Below are positions 17,374-26,975 of a stretch of DNA of 64,000 nt, piece after piece (within the stretch, counting starts at the first letter, position 1; each line of letters starts with the position of its first letter). The stretch is from Tatumella morbirosei (GTDB lineage Bacteria > Pseudomonadota > Gammaproteobacteria > Enterobacterales > Enterobacteriaceae). The stretch lies in contig NZ_JPKR02000003.1 of assembly GCF_000757425.2 (NCBI RefSeq), positions 620,001 through 684,000 of the forward strand, in the 5' to 3' direction. Position numbers and translations under genes: made by a program. Under the pieces are notes generated by a model. That model did not search any database, was not told where the DNA came from, and saw only the letters and a list, made by a program, of their open reading frames with translations.

Positions 17374-18261
17374 GTGGACAAGCTGACCAGCATGAGCGTT
17401 TTTGTTAAAGCCGCCGAACTGGGATCATTTGCCTCCGCCGCCGAGGCACTGAATATGTCACCCCAAATGGTGGCGAAAAATGTTGCCTGGCTGGAGGCCC
17501 GGCTGGGCACCCGGTTACTGAATCGCACCACCCGTCGCCAGAGTCTGACAGAAATCGGCCACAGCTATCTAAGTAAATGTAAAACTGTGCTGGCTGAAGC
17601 AGAAGAAGCTGATGCCATTGCTCTGGAAATGAAGCTCTCACCAGCCGGTGTTCTGCGGATAAATGCCCCGATGACCTTTGGGGCCCATGCCCTGGCGCCG
17701 TTTATCACCCGTTATCTCGAAGACTACCCGAAAACCGAAGTCGAACTCACCCTGAATGACAGGTTTTCTGACCCTACCGAAGAGGGTTATGAAGTGCTGA
17801 TCCGGATAGGAGAATTAGCTGACAGCAGTATGATCAGCTGGCCACTGCGCCCCTACCGCATGATTGCCTGCGCCTCTGCCGGATATCTGGAGAGGGCCGG
17901 GGTACCACGACACCCGGAGGATTTGCAACATCACTCCTGCCTCGTCTATGGGATCTGGTCAGCAGCTAATCCCTGCCGCTGGATTTTCAGCAAAAACCAG
18001 CAACAGCAGGAAATCAAACCCCGCGGTCGTTTTCGCTCTACCGACTGGAAAGCGCTGCTTTATGCCGCTAATGCAGGTCACGGTATCACCCTGGGACCGG
18101 AAGATATTCTCCGCCAGGAAATTGCCGAAGGGCGTCTGGTGCAGGTACTGGCAGACTATGCCGGTCCGTCACGTCCGATGCATATTTTGATCCCGGCCGG
18201 GCTTCGCCCTACCACCAAAGTCCGTAAGTTTGTTGAGGCTTTGCGCAAGGAGTTTGGCTGA
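17374..18261 (+). CDS. LysR-family transcriptional regulator
   Basis: Residues 1-60 form the winged helix (MSVFVKAAELGSFASAAEALNMSPQMVAKNVAWLEARLGTRLLNRTTR), followed by a substrate-binding domain (APMTFGAHALAPF...). 295 residues, normal length. GTG start with CAGGAG upstream. Divergent to the F420-reductase-like gene, which it probably controls. Confidence 0.9.
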   Translation: MDKLTSMSVFVKAAELGSFASAAEALNMSPQMVAKNVAWLEARLGTRLLNRTTRRQSLTEIGHSYLSKCKTVLAEAEEADAIALEMKLSPAGVLRINAPMTFGAHALAPFITRYLEDYPKTEVELTLNDRFSDPTEEGYEVLIRIGELADSSMISWPLRPYRMIACASAGYLERAGVPRHPEDLQHHSCLVYGIWSAANPCRWIFSKNQQQQEIKPRGRFRSTDWKALLYAANAGHGITLGPEDILRQEIAEGRLVQVLADYAGPSRPMHILIPAGLRPTTKVRKFVEALRKEFG

Positions 18262-18739
18262 ACACCATCACTGCTTATTTTCAGAGAGATTTACAGGTAG
18301 AGATTACGAGCGATGTGTAATTCTGCCATCCCCGGGGGATTTTCTCTCGTGCGGTGAACTCATCTGCATTCACTGGCGAAAATATCCGCCTGCCATCTGT
18401 TGTATGTTTATTCGCCAGGATTGAAAATCAATTGCAACTTATTTAACCGTATTGTGTAACTGGCCGGTTTAATTTACAGATTTAATTAACTATCGTAGAT
18501 CAGATAAATAACTCTGCTGCATATTTTTATTATTTTTTATTTTAAACATCCGAAAATCCATTGTTTAACTATTGAACATAACGGTTAAATATCAGACATT
18601 TATTCCATTATATCTTATTATGTTACCCTGAGAAACATCAGGAAACACAACATTTCAATGAGCGATAAAATAATAATAACTATAGTTATTAATTAGCAAT
18701 ACAATAGAAAAGCTTATTCATCCACATGACAATAAAATA
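18262..18739. other. AT-rich non-coding region upstream of the porin gene
   Basis: 478 bases with no gene; the last 350 are strongly AT-rich. AACCGT (18448) and ACGGTT (18590) form a wide inverted pair, too weak to call an operator. The porin promoter must lie here. The ribosome binding site of the porin gene is poor. Confidence 0.5.
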
Positions 18740-20029
18740 ATGAAAGTCATTAAAAATAATATCCGCATCCTGCCAGCCGCCATATTATGTGCACTGGCAA
18801 TTCCCGCCGCTTACGCCAGCGATCTGATGACTCAGCCGACCCTGACCGGTGACTGGGGCGGTGAACGGCAGGCACTTGAACAAAAAGGAATTACACTCAG
18901 CGGAGACTACGTTTCTGAGACCGCCAGCGTGGTTAAAGGTGGTCAGTCACGGGGAACCCGTTATGCGCAACAGATTCGCGTTGGTGCGACTTTCGATTTC
19001 AACAAACTGTTTAACACCTCCCATGCAGGCAGCCTGCAACTGACAATTAATGACCGCCGCGGGCGCAGTGCTTCAGCTGACCTGGTAGGTAACCGGTTGC
19101 CGATTCAGGAGATCTACGGCGGTCTCTATACCCGTCTGTCTGAACTGAGTTATACCAATACCCTGCTGACTCCCCAACTGAAATATAAAGTCGGTTTACT
19201 GTCGATGGGCAACGATTTTGCCACACTGCCGATTATGTGTAGTTTTATGAACGCCGGTTTCTGCGGACACCCGCTAACTTTATCCGGCGGCAGTGGCTGG
19301 GGTAACTATCCAAGCGCCCATTTCGGCGGCGAGCTGAGTTACCAGTTTAATGACAGCTGGACGATTCAGACGGCGGTGTTTAACGTCAATCCCCAAATGA
19401 GCAGCCGTTCTGCAAGAGCATTTAAACCAGTTGGTCCGGGTACCACTGGCTATATCATGCCACTGGAGTTGATCTATCACCTGCATGCGGCTTTGCCGGG
19501 GCTGTATAAAGTAGGCTACTACTACGACAGCTCTAACGAAACGCGGATCGATGATTCACAGATTCGTGCCCAAAAACGTTGGGGGGCCTATCTGCTGGCA
19601 GACCAGACACTATGGCAGTCTGCATCGGTAGCCCGTCGTAATCTGCATATCTTTGGTCAGGCGACCACCACTGATGGTGCGACCTCGCCTTTCCGTCACT
19701 GGTACTCCACCGGGATGGTTTTAAATGCTCCGTTCGAAGCGCGCCCGGATGACTCAGTCGCGATTGGTTTCGGTCGTGCTGTCTATAACAGCCACAGCCG
19801 GAACAATGCAATCGCGAATCTGGAGGCTGCGGGAGAAACCGCTGCCGCTGATCAGTTAAGCGGGCTGGGAATCGGTGAAGAACTGGCAGAAGTGGATTAT
19901 AACGTGCAGGTCACTCCATGGATGTCTCTGCGCCCTGGCGTGCAGTACATCAAAAATCCGGGTGCCTTTGCGAACCAGAAGATTAAAAATAGCTGGGTGA
20001 CCGGGGTTCAGTTAAAACTGAAATTCTGA
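18740..20029 (+). CDS. Carbohydrate-selective porin, OprB family
   Basis: Outer-membrane 16-stranded sugar porin. A signal peptide (MKVIKNNIRILPAAILCALAIPAAYAS, cut near residue 26) precedes the family start LMTQPTLTGDWGGERQALEQKGI. The 429 residues end in KLKF with a C-terminal Phe, typical for outer-membrane barrels. OprB proteins take up glucose and other sugars, commonly in bacteria with periplasmic PQQ-linked sugar oxidation, and such a dehydrogenase lies at 53791 in this window. It is a single-gene unit. Confidence 0.9.
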   Translation: MKVIKNNIRILPAAILCALAIPAAYASDLMTQPTLTGDWGGERQALEQKGITLSGDYVSETASVVKGGQSRGTRYAQQIRVGATFDFNKLFNTSHAGSLQLTINDRRGRSASADLVGNRLPIQEIYGGLYTRLSELSYTNTLLTPQLKYKVGLLSMGNDFATLPIMCSFMNAGFCGHPLTLSGGSGWGNYPSAHFGGELSYQFNDSWTIQTAVFNVNPQMSSRSARAFKPVGPGTTGYIMPLELIYHLHAALPGLYKVGYYYDSSNETRIDDSQIRAQKRWGAYLLADQTLWQSASVARRNLHIFGQATTTDGATSPFRHWYSTGMVLNAPFEARPDDSVAIGFGRAVYNSHSRNNAIANLEAAGETAAADQLSGLGIGEELAEVDYNVQVTPWMSLRPGVQYIKNPGAFANQKIKNSWVTGVQLKLKF

Positions 20030-20103
20030 CAGGTCATCACCACGTGAAATACCGGGCAGCCTTTACAGATGGCTGTCCGGGTAATCCGGAATTTCTCACC
20101 CGA

Positions 20104-20244
20104 CTACTGATTTTCCAGCCACTGAATAAAAAATTCGCTAAAACGACTGACCTGTAACCGATGAAAACGACGCTCGGGAAGTTCAGCCATCATCTGCCAG
20201 AAATCTTCCAGGCCACAATAATCGAATTTAAAGGACCCGGACAT
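20104..20244 (-). pseudogene. Possible small ORF or gene remnant downstream of the FAD oxidoreductase
   Basis: The minus-strand frame ending at 20104 encodes from the ATG at 20244 a 46-residue peptide (MSGSFKFDYCGLEDFWQM...FFIQWLENQ) with protein-like composition, unlike chance translation. I see no ribosome binding site and do not recognise the family. It could be the C-terminal scrap of a decayed gene. The remaining interval 20245-20365 holds only the hairpin at 20334-20358. Confidence 0.25.
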
Positions 20245-20333
20245 GCACCACAGATGGAAGAACCGGCCCGCTTTAATCAGGAACTGATTAGCCACCTGCA
20301 GTAACCCCCCCGGCAGCCTACAGCAATCCTCTG

Positions 20334-20358
20334 CCCCGGCCTGGGAAACAGGCCGGGG
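20334..20358 (-). terminator. Strong GC hairpin after the FAD oxidoreductase
   Basis: Stem CCCCGGCCTG/CAGGCCGGGG with loop of five, directly after the stop at 20366. There is no T-run on either strand, so it may be a transcript-end stabiliser and not an intrinsic terminator. Confidence 0.5.
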
Positions 20359-20365
20359 GTGATGG

Positions 20366-21559
20366 TTATTGTGCCGCCGGGAACCAGACCCCTTCTGACG
20401 GGAAGTCAGCCGCCGTTTTGCCCAGTAAACGGTCTGGCGCAAAATCTTCCAGCAATGCCGGACGTTGCTGTGAACTGACTTCCTCCGCAACCAGCCTGCC
20501 GATCAATGGCGCCAGTGTGATACCACTGTGGGTCACCATCAGGTAAACCTTACGTTGCGGTGTAAGATAGCCGATAGCAGGCAATCCATCTGCAGGCTTC
20601 GCCCGTTGCCCGACAGCAATGCTTTCCAGCCGGGCGTTATCGGTATTCGCCAGCAGCCGTCGCAGACGAATCAGCATTTCTCTGCCGATAAAACCGTCTA
20701 CCGGAGGGGGTTGTACCGGGTTTGCATGAATATCCAAATCCGTGGCCTGTAAAATCAGCCGCCCGCCGCCCGCCGGACGAATATTCAATTCCGGCGAGAT
20801 CAGGTTTGCCGACAACTGGGTCAGCACTGGCGTGGTGTAAGCCAGGAAACCGCAGGCCACTTTTCCCTGCTGATTGGCATCGATCATCGCCAGAGACAAA
20901 CCCAGCCGGTTTGCCAGTTGTTGTGACCACCGCCCGGTGGCAATAATTACCTCATCGCCCTGCCACTTGCGCCCATCAGACAGCAGCAGAGTCACTCCTG
21001 AGGAATCTTCACTGATATCTACCACCTCACAGCGGGTCAGCATTTCTGCGCCCTGTTCACGAAGCACGGCGAGTTGTGCGGCCAGGTAGATAAACGGATT
21101 GAGCAGGCACTCCTGCGGGAAATACCATAATGAACCGGCACCCGGCGGGATCTGTAATTCAGGGATCCGTGTTTGTATTTCTCCGAGGGTCACCTGTTGC
21201 AGTGGATAGTGATGGGCGGTCAACCGGCTAACCCGTTCAAGTAATTGCTGTTCGCCCTGCGGATCGATGGCCCATTCATAAGTGCCGGTCTCTTCCAGCC
21301 AGCGTCCTGCTGTCAGACTGTTATGCTGTAGTTTCCGGTGTTCATCGATGGCTTCGGTATTCAACCGGTGATAACTGTCCGGCGATTTACCGTTAGAGTT
21401 AATCCAGGCGTAGCTGGTGGTACTGGTTCCGGCCCCTGCCGTCTCACGGTCAAAAACCGTAACCTCTATCCCGCGCAAGGCTAATTCACGTGCAACCGAA
21501 AGCCCCAACACTCCGGCACCGATCACTGCTACCCGTTTTGTCACAGAGCGCCCCCTCAA
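20366..21559 (-). CDS. FAD-dependent D-amino-acid/glycine oxidase-like oxidoreductase (DAO family)
   Basis: Oxidises an amine or amino acid using FAD. The dinucleotide motif VAVIGAGVLGLSVARELALRG is at residues 9-30, the DAO-type GAGTSTTSYAWINSN follows near residue 43, and the C-terminal flavin-binding GLPAIGYL...MVTHSGITLAPLIG is near 325-360. 397 residues from this start; the internal VTKRVAVIGAG region suggests a start a few codons later is possible. It has no signal peptide. The substrate is unknown. Confidence 0.8.
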   Translation of the reverse strand: MRGRSVTKRVAVIGAGVLGLSVARELALRGIEVTVFDRETAGAGTSTTSYAWINSNGKSPDSYHRLNTEAIDEHRKLQHNSLTAGRWLEETGTYEWAIDPQGEQQLLERVSRLTAHHYPLQQVTLGEIQTRIPELQIPPGAGSLWYFPQECLLNPFIYLAAQLAVLREQGAEMLTRCEVVDISEDSSGVTLLLSDGRKWQGDEVIIATGRWSQQLANRLGLSLAMIDANQQGKVACGFLAYTTPVLTQLSANLISPELNIRPAGGGRLILQATDLDIHANPVQPPPVDGFIGREMLIRLRRLLANTDNARLESIAVGQRAKPADGLPAIGYLTPQRKVYLMVTHSGITLAPLIGRLVAEEVSSQQRPALLEDFAPDRLLGKTAADFPSEGVWFPAAQ

Positions 21560-21743
21560 TGTGCAAGCTCAAAATAAACTGACCTGTCCAGCCAGATACC
21601 CGTTAGCCTCAACGGGATGACCCTGGTCACTACCTTAACCGTTTAGCCTGTCGCTGCAAATACCATACCAATCTCTTCGCAGAACCACTGTGTTCACTGG
21701 TTCTGAATATCCCTGATGCTGAATTCAGGTGGCGATTTTGGGG

Positions 21744-22382
21744 TTACATCCCGTCAGTGGTTTCACTGCCTTTTATCCCGATCCACTGACGAATATGTTG
21801 CTGCTGTAGGTGACGTATATCCTGTAGCGTACTGCCGGTTGCCAGTAACTCATCAAGCAAATCGATATGCAATGTTGCCAGCAACGCATGAGCTATATAT
21901 TCCGCCTGAGCCGTTTCACACAGTCCCGTCGTCTGACGGATTAATCCACTCGCTACCGATAACATCCAACGATAGTTTTCTGATTTAAGCACACTGTCCG
22001 GCGAAATTTCCCTGGCCCGGATCAGATAGCCGTTGGTGATTTTAAACAGCAACAACTGGTCAAAAAATAACTCCAGTTGTTCAGCGGCCGTTAGGTTCTG
22101 ACCAGATTGTTCAAATGATGTTCTGAGTCCAGCCAGTTTACGGCCCCAGAGTGCATCCAGTAGCCCTTCCCGGTTACCGAAAGCCCTGAATAATGTTCCC
22201 TTACCCACCCCCGCATGTGCCGCAACTTCATCCATAGTAATCGTTTGTTGATGGTTCCCTTGGTTAAACAGCTGGTCGGCGGCCTCCAGCATTTTTTCTA
22301 CAGAAGCGGCAGGCCGACCACGGCGAGCCGATTTATTAATGGACTCTCGGTCCGAAAGTTTGTTAGTATTTTTATGACTCAT
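21744..22382 (-). CDS. TetR-family transcriptional regulator
   Basis: N-terminal helix-turn-helix (ITMDEVAAHAGVGKGTLFRAFGNREGLLDAL, residues about 49-80) and a ligand-binding C-terminal domain; 212 residues. Its start is only 27 bases from the start of the divergent SnoaL-like gene, so the two promoters must overlap or lie inside coding sequence. It probably controls that gene and itself. Confidence 0.88.
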   Translation of the reverse strand: MSHKNTNKLSDRESINKSARRGRPAASVEKMLEAADQLFNQGNHQQTITMDEVAAHAGVGKGTLFRAFGNREGLLDALWGRKLAGLRTSFEQSGQNLTAAEQLELFFDQLLLFKITNGYLIRAREISPDSVLKSENYRWMLSVASGLIRQTTGLCETAQAEYIAHALLATLHIDLLDELLATGSTLQDIRHLQQQHIRQWIGIKGSETTDGM

Positions 22383-22409
22383 AGTCCGTTAATCCTGTGG
22401 AGTACTCTA

Positions 22410-22805
22410 ATGTCACAACTGTGTTCTGAATTTCCCGCATGGTTATCCCATGCTCTGACCGCCCTGAAAAACCAGGATATCCCTGGCTGGATGGCAATAT
22501 ATACCGAAGATGCCACCCATCAGTTTCCTTTCGCTCCCCCCGGTGCCCCGGTCCGGTTACAGGGCAAAGCACAAATTCAGGCCTATATGCAGCAACTACC
22601 TCAGTTACTGCAGTTTGGCCAACTCACCGATATCAGGGTCAGAGAAACCGGTGATGAAATTATTGCAGAAGCAGTCGGCCATCATACCCGCTTGCCAGGA
22701 GGGGAACCGCTGACCATTAATTATGTCTGGTTTATTACCCTGAAACAGGGAAAAGTTAGCAGTTTTACCGATTACATGAATCCGCTTCAGCTTACAGAAC
22801 TTTAA
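22410..22805 (+). CDS. SnoaL/NTF2-like protein
   Basis: A 131-residue cone-shaped alpha+beta fold protein (LTALKNQDIPGWMAIYTEDATHQFPFAPPG, then GKAQIQAYM). This fold serves as small hydrolase, isomerase or binding protein; function cannot be told. TGGAG lies eight bases before the ATG. Longer upstream open frames are not used because they run into the divergent tetR gene. Confidence 0.75.
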   Translation: MSQLCSEFPAWLSHALTALKNQDIPGWMAIYTEDATHQFPFAPPGAPVRLQGKAQIQAYMQQLPQLLQFGQLTDIRVRETGDEIIAEAVGHHTRLPGGEPLTINYVWFITLKQGKVSSFTDYMNPLQLTEL

Positions 22806-23043
22806 GTCGTCAGGGAGGCATGTATCTGTGCCTCTCATGGCTGAACCTTTTGATCCAACCATCAGAAATCAAGCGAGTAACTTACCCGGACCAGCCACCT
22901 TTCACCATTCGGCACAAAAACTGACATAAACTGCCTTAACAGACTGGTGTTTACCGCCCAAATTTAAGCTAGTCTGAGGAGACTACGCCAGTACTTCACC
23001 TGTGGCGTGGACTGTACTCTTAACACTGACTGATGGAGACTCT

Positions 23044-23646
23044 ATGAAACTGATTGGCATGATGGATTCCCCTTATGTGAGAAGAACAGCCATTTCTCTG
23101 GCGCTGTATGGTATCAGTTTTGATAGTCTGAAGCTGTCGGTGTTCAGTGATTACCAGGAATTTTCCGGCTTTAACCCGTCAGTCAAAGCCCCGACGCTGT
23201 TGACTGATGACGGCGTTCGTCTGGTGGATTCGTCGCTGATTCTGCAGTATTTTGAGACCCTCGCTGGCGCAGAGAAAAAATTACTCCCCACGGCACCCGC
23301 CGCACTAGCCAGAGATACAGAGATCCTCGGGACTATCCTGATTGCTGCCGAAAAAACGGTGCAATATGTTTATGAACATCGACTGCGCCCGGAGGAGAAA
23401 CAGTACCAGCCGTGGGTGGAAAGGGTTACCGGGCAGTTACTCCAGGCCTGCCGGGTGTGGGAATCACAGATTGCCGGCCACGTCCCGTCAGATAATCCCG
23501 ATCAGGTAGCAGTGACCGGAACGGTGGTCTGGAGCTTTATCCAACTGATGATCCCACAGGTAGTGATGAAATCAGAGTTTCCGGTATTACAGGCAATAGC
23601 AGAACACTATGAGGCTCAGCCGGTGTTTTTACGCTTCCCTCAGTAA
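23044..23646 (+). CDS. Glutathione S-transferase
   Basis: Cytosolic GST of 200 residues: thioredoxin-like N-terminal domain (MKLIGMMDSPYVRRTAISL, with Ser9 as likely thiol-activating residue, and VDSSLILQYFE for the gamma-glutamyl site) and an all-helical C-terminal domain. The ATG at 23044 is preceded by TGGAG and matches the family start; the longer frame from 23002 is not supported. Convergent with the LysR gene at 23659. Confidence 0.88.
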   Translation: MKLIGMMDSPYVRRTAISLALYGISFDSLKLSVFSDYQEFSGFNPSVKAPTLLTDDGVRLVDSSLILQYFETLAGAEKKLLPTAPAALARDTEILGTILIAAEKTVQYVYEHRLRPEEKQYQPWVERVTGQLLQACRVWESQIAGHVPSDNPDQVAVTGTVVWSFIQLMIPQVVMKSEFPVLQAIAEHYEAQPVFLRFPQ

Positions 23647-23658
23647 TGCAGCAGGTAG

Positions 23659-24570
23659 TCACTCATCGTTTCGGCCGGTGGTTTCTGACTGACCATAGCG
23701 ACGAGTCACTTCGATCACTTTACGGGTTGCCGGCGAGAGCCAGGAATCTTCCAGGCAAGTGATACCCACACGCCGCTCCATCACTAACTGCGGAATGTCG
23801 ATCCTGACCAGTCGTGACGCAAAGGCATCTTCTGCGAGACTGTTTTCTGAGATAAAGCTGAGTAAACCACTACTGGCGATCAAATCCGGAGCTGCAGCCA
23901 GTGAACTGACCTCAATTTTGACCTCCGGGGGTGGACAGTGATGCTGGTCGAAGACCAGTTCCAGCCATTGCCGCATCCGGACGCTGGCCGCCGGTAAAAT
24001 CCATCCGTAACGGGCCAACTCACGTAAGGTGGCGGAATTTCCTGCCAGCGGATGATTACGGCTGGCAGCCACCACCACCCTGTCCGACGTTACCGGATAC
24101 TGCACCGCAGGCTGGTGATAATCGATCAGTGGTCCAATCACCAAATCCAGTTCATGACGTTCCAGCCGGCTAAACAGAATATCATTCATTCCAATCTGAA
24201 TTTCCAGCTTAATCCCTGGCGCTTCCTGTTGCAGTTGGTGGCAAACTGTCGGTAACAGGTACTGGGTCACGGACCCGGCACTACCAATTCGTACTACCCC
24301 CTGATTGCCACTGCCCAGCTCAGCCATCAGAGTGACAATTTCCTGCCGGGAGTGCTGCAAAATCTTCCCGCGCTGATACAGTACCTCGCCGGCTTCCGTC
24401 AGTGCCAGGCCACGACCAGTGCGGCTGAACAGGCTGATCCCCAGCTCCTTTTCCAGTCTGGCGATTGACTTCGAAAGTGCCGGCTGAGTGATATTAAGGT
24501 TTTGTGATGCTATTCCCAAATTCAGCATTCTTGCCGCAACAATGAAATAGTCCAGGTCTCTGTTATTCAA
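23659..24570 (-). CDS. LysR-family regulator of the RraA/CitMHS operon
   Basis: Standard LysR layout: helix-turn-helix in residues 1-60 (LNLGIASQNLNITQPALSKSIARLEKELG) and a co-inducer domain; 303 residues. It is divergent to the aldolase/transporter pair at 24695 with 124 bases between, the usual arrangement for a LysR activator and its target. Confidence 0.9.
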   Translation of the reverse strand: MNNRDLDYFIVAARMLNLGIASQNLNITQPALSKSIARLEKELGISLFSRTGRGLALTEAGEVLYQRGKILQHSRQEIVTLMAELGSGNQGVVRIGSAGSVTQYLLPTVCHQLQQEAPGIKLEIQIGMNDILFSRLERHELDLVIGPLIDYHQPAVQYPVTSDRVVVAASRNHPLAGNSATLRELARYGWILPAASVRMRQWLELVFDQHHCPPPEVKIEVSSLAAAPDLIASSGLLSFISENSLAEDAFASRLVRIDIPQLVMERRVGITCLEDSWLSPATRKVIEVTRRYGQSETTGRNDE

Positions 24571-24694
24571 TAGCTATTCCTTAAATTCATCGATTTGGTA
24601 AAAAAGTACATTAGAGGAAATAAGTCCCCGCAACAATACTGCCTGTGAACCATGTGTTCAGCCATTTTGCAGTATTCACATTAAGGGGGGAAAA

Positions 24695-25390
24695 ATGAGT
24701 ATTTCATCCACAGTCTGGCCGGCAGGCTTTTTTATCGGTGAACGTCGTGACGACATCCCAGAGGAAATCATCAAGGCATTCCGTGACATTCCGGTGGCGG
24801 TGGCCGGTGACTGCATGGGACGAATCACCGGCACTCTGGGACTCCAGCGTTATCACGAAGATGTCAATATCAGCTGCTGTGGCCCGGCTATCACCGTGAA
24901 AGTACGGCCTGGCGATAACCTGATGATCCACAAGGCGCTGGAGCAGGCTCGACCCGGGGATATGATTGTCATTGATGGCGGCGGTTGCCAGACCCAGGCG
25001 CTGATTGGCGGTTTAATCCGGACCACCGCTCTCACCAAAAAAATTGCCGGATTTGTTGTGGATGGTGCCATCCGCGATCTGGCGGAGTGGGCCGATGGTG
25101 AAATCCCGGTATTTGCCAAAGGACATACTCATCGCGGCCCTGATAAAAGAGGTCCTGGTGAAGTAAACAGCCCGATTGCCTGTGCCGGAATGGCCGTTAC
25201 ACCTGGCGATTTAATTCTTGCCGACAGTGACGGGGTTATCGCCATCCCGGCCCATGATGCTGCGGCAGTACTCAAACATGCTCAGTCTCATTTACTCAAA
25301 GAAGAAGCTATCCGTAAAAGTAATGCCAGTGGCACCAGCGACCCTGAACGTTTTAATTCGATATTACGTAAAGCAGGTTGTCCGGTGTAA
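24695..25390 (+). CDS. RraA-like 4-hydroxy-4-methyl-2-oxoglutarate/oxaloacetate aldolase
   Basis: Belongs to the RraA/HMG-aldolase family (often mis-named dimethylmenaquinone methyltransferase). These are metal-dependent retro-aldolases that release pyruvate. Diagnostic are AGDCMGRITG, GDNLMIHKALEQARPGDMIVIDGGG and the metal/arginine motif VVDGAIRDLAEW. 231 residues. AAGGGGGGA precedes the ATG. The CitMHS transporter gene follows in 32 bases, so the pair probably takes up and cleaves a hydroxy-di- or tricarboxylate. Confidence 0.85.
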   Translation: MSISSTVWPAGFFIGERRDDIPEEIIKAFRDIPVAVAGDCMGRITGTLGLQRYHEDVNISCCGPAITVKVRPGDNLMIHKALEQARPGDMIVIDGGGCQTQALIGGLIRTTALTKKIAGFVVDGAIRDLAEWADGEIPVFAKGHTHRGPDKRGPGEVNSPIACAGMAVTPGDLILADSDGVIAIPAHDAAAVLKHAQSHLLKEEAIRKSNASGTSDPERFNSILRKAGCPV

Positions 25391-25422
25391 TAAAAGCATT
25401 TTATAACTATAAGGATAATAAT

Positions 25423-26748
25423 ATGTACCTTGCATTAGTTGGCTATGTGCTCATTGGCGTTTTGATGTTCTTCCTTATCCGTGGAAAGGCGACACCGGTT
25501 GCATTATTTATCTGTCTGTCGGTGATCGCCGGTTTTTGCGCCGGGTACACTCCGATGCAAATGAACCAGTACATTATGAAAGGCGTTATGCAGGTGGCAC
25601 CCAATGCTGTGCTGTTCACCTTCTCGATTATATTCTTCAGTATTATGACCGAAGCGGGAGTATTTCAGCCGCTGGTCAACTGGCTGACCAAAATTGCCGG
25701 TAATAATGTCATCGCCATTGTAATAGTGACCGGGATTATTGCCACCGTTGCACATATTGACGGTTCTTCCGTACCTTCCGTACTGATTACAGTCGGGGCA
25801 ATGCTGCCCGTGTACCAACATTATAAACTGCGGCCGGTGGTTTTATTATGTATGCTGGCCGCCGGAATGGGGGTAACTAATTTCACCCCGTGGGCTGGGC
25901 CGCTGGCACGGGTAGCCGCAGTGTCAGGACTGGATGTGAATGAGCTGTACCACCAACTGATTCCGACCCAGGTTTTTGGTCTGTTCTGCGTACTGGTGAT
26001 GGGGCTGGTGTTGGGGCTGCGTGAAAAGCGACGCCTGGCTCAGGGCTTACCGATTCCCGAAACCTTGTCAGAACCTGATTCACTGAACCGCAAAAATGAT
26101 CATGGTCCGGGTGAAGTGCGCAATAAATGGGTTTTTACCGTCAATGTGCTGCTGGTTGTCGGCGCTACTGTGTTACTGCTGGTCACCCATATTCAGGCCT
26201 ATGTGATTTTTATGGCTTCTTTCTCGCTGGCGATGATTGTGAATTATCCGTCACTGAAACAGCAGGAAGCAGTAATGAAAAAATACGCCTATTCTGCGTA
26301 TATGATTTCGGCTACCGTAATGGCTGCCGGTGCCTTTGTCGGCATTCTCAGTGGTGGCGGTCACGGTTCAATTCTGACAGAAATGGCAGACGTGGTGCTG
26401 CAGGTTATGCCGGATGCACTGGGAGCTCACCTGCATATTATGATGGGCCTGCTGGGAGGTCTGATTGGTTTCGTCATCGGCCCGGATGCTTTTTTTTACG
26501 GGATTTATCCACTGGTCGCGAAAGTCGGCACCCATTATGGCCTGAGCTGGGAACAGATGGGACTCACCATGGTGGTCGGAAAAAATATCACCATGATGAT
26601 AAGTCCGGTGTTTGCCACCACTTACCTGGCTATTGGCCTGACCGGTGTTGAATTGAAAGACCATATTCGTTTCTGTTTTGTCCCGGTGGTACTGTTTTCG
26701 GTGATTATGGTCTTCTCACTGGTAGTGTTACAAACCGTACCACTGTAA
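25423..26748 (+). CDS. CitMHS-family metal-citrate/dicarboxylate transporter
   Basis: A 441-residue inner-membrane protein with about 11-12 hydrophobic segments. It resembles citrate-metal:proton symporters (IDGSSVPSVLITVGAMLPVY, NFTPWAGPLARVA, GFVIGPDAFFYGIYPL). The ATG at 25423 is preceded by AAGGATAATAAT; the ORF start at 25378 lies inside the aldolase gene. Co-transcribed with the aldolase. Likely substrate is citrate or a substituted citrate/malate complexed with a divalent metal. Confidence 0.85.
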   Translation: MYLALVGYVLIGVLMFFLIRGKATPVALFICLSVIAGFCAGYTPMQMNQYIMKGVMQVAPNAVLFTFSIIFFSIMTEAGVFQPLVNWLTKIAGNNVIAIVIVTGIIATVAHIDGSSVPSVLITVGAMLPVYQHYKLRPVVLLCMLAAGMGVTNFTPWAGPLARVAAVSGLDVNELYHQLIPTQVFGLFCVLVMGLVLGLREKRRLAQGLPIPETLSEPDSLNRKNDHGPGEVRNKWVFTVNVLLVVGATVLLLVTHIQAYVIFMASFSLAMIVNYPSLKQQEAVMKKYAYSAYMISATVMAAGAFVGILSGGGHGSILTEMADVVLQVMPDALGAHLHIMMGLLGGLIGFVIGPDAFFYGIYPLVAKVGTHYGLSWEQMGLTMVVGKNITMMISPVFATTYLAIGLTGVELKDHIRFCFVPVVLFSVIMVFSLVVLQTVPL

Positions 26749-26769
26749 GTTAACCCGCGATTTTTTTAT

Positions 26770-26785
26770 GCCCGGCTCGCCGGGC
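26770..26785 (+). terminator. Hairpin after the CitMHS transporter
   Basis: GCCCGGC-TC-GCCGGGC, 22 bases after the stop, followed only by CGTCCTATTTCTTCT. Weak T-tract, so moderate support. Confidence 0.4.
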
Positions 26786-26975
26786 CGTCCTATTTCTTCT
26801 GCCCTGTACATCACCGCCCGCGGATAATCCGTGAATTTTCTCAGGAAAATAGCATCCGTTCCCTTTTGCTTATTCCAAAAATACAAAACACAATTCAGCA
26901 TTTTGTCGCTTTCCGGCATATCACTACTATCTCTTCTATACTGATTATTATTCTTTACCAAAGCGATAGCAGGAT

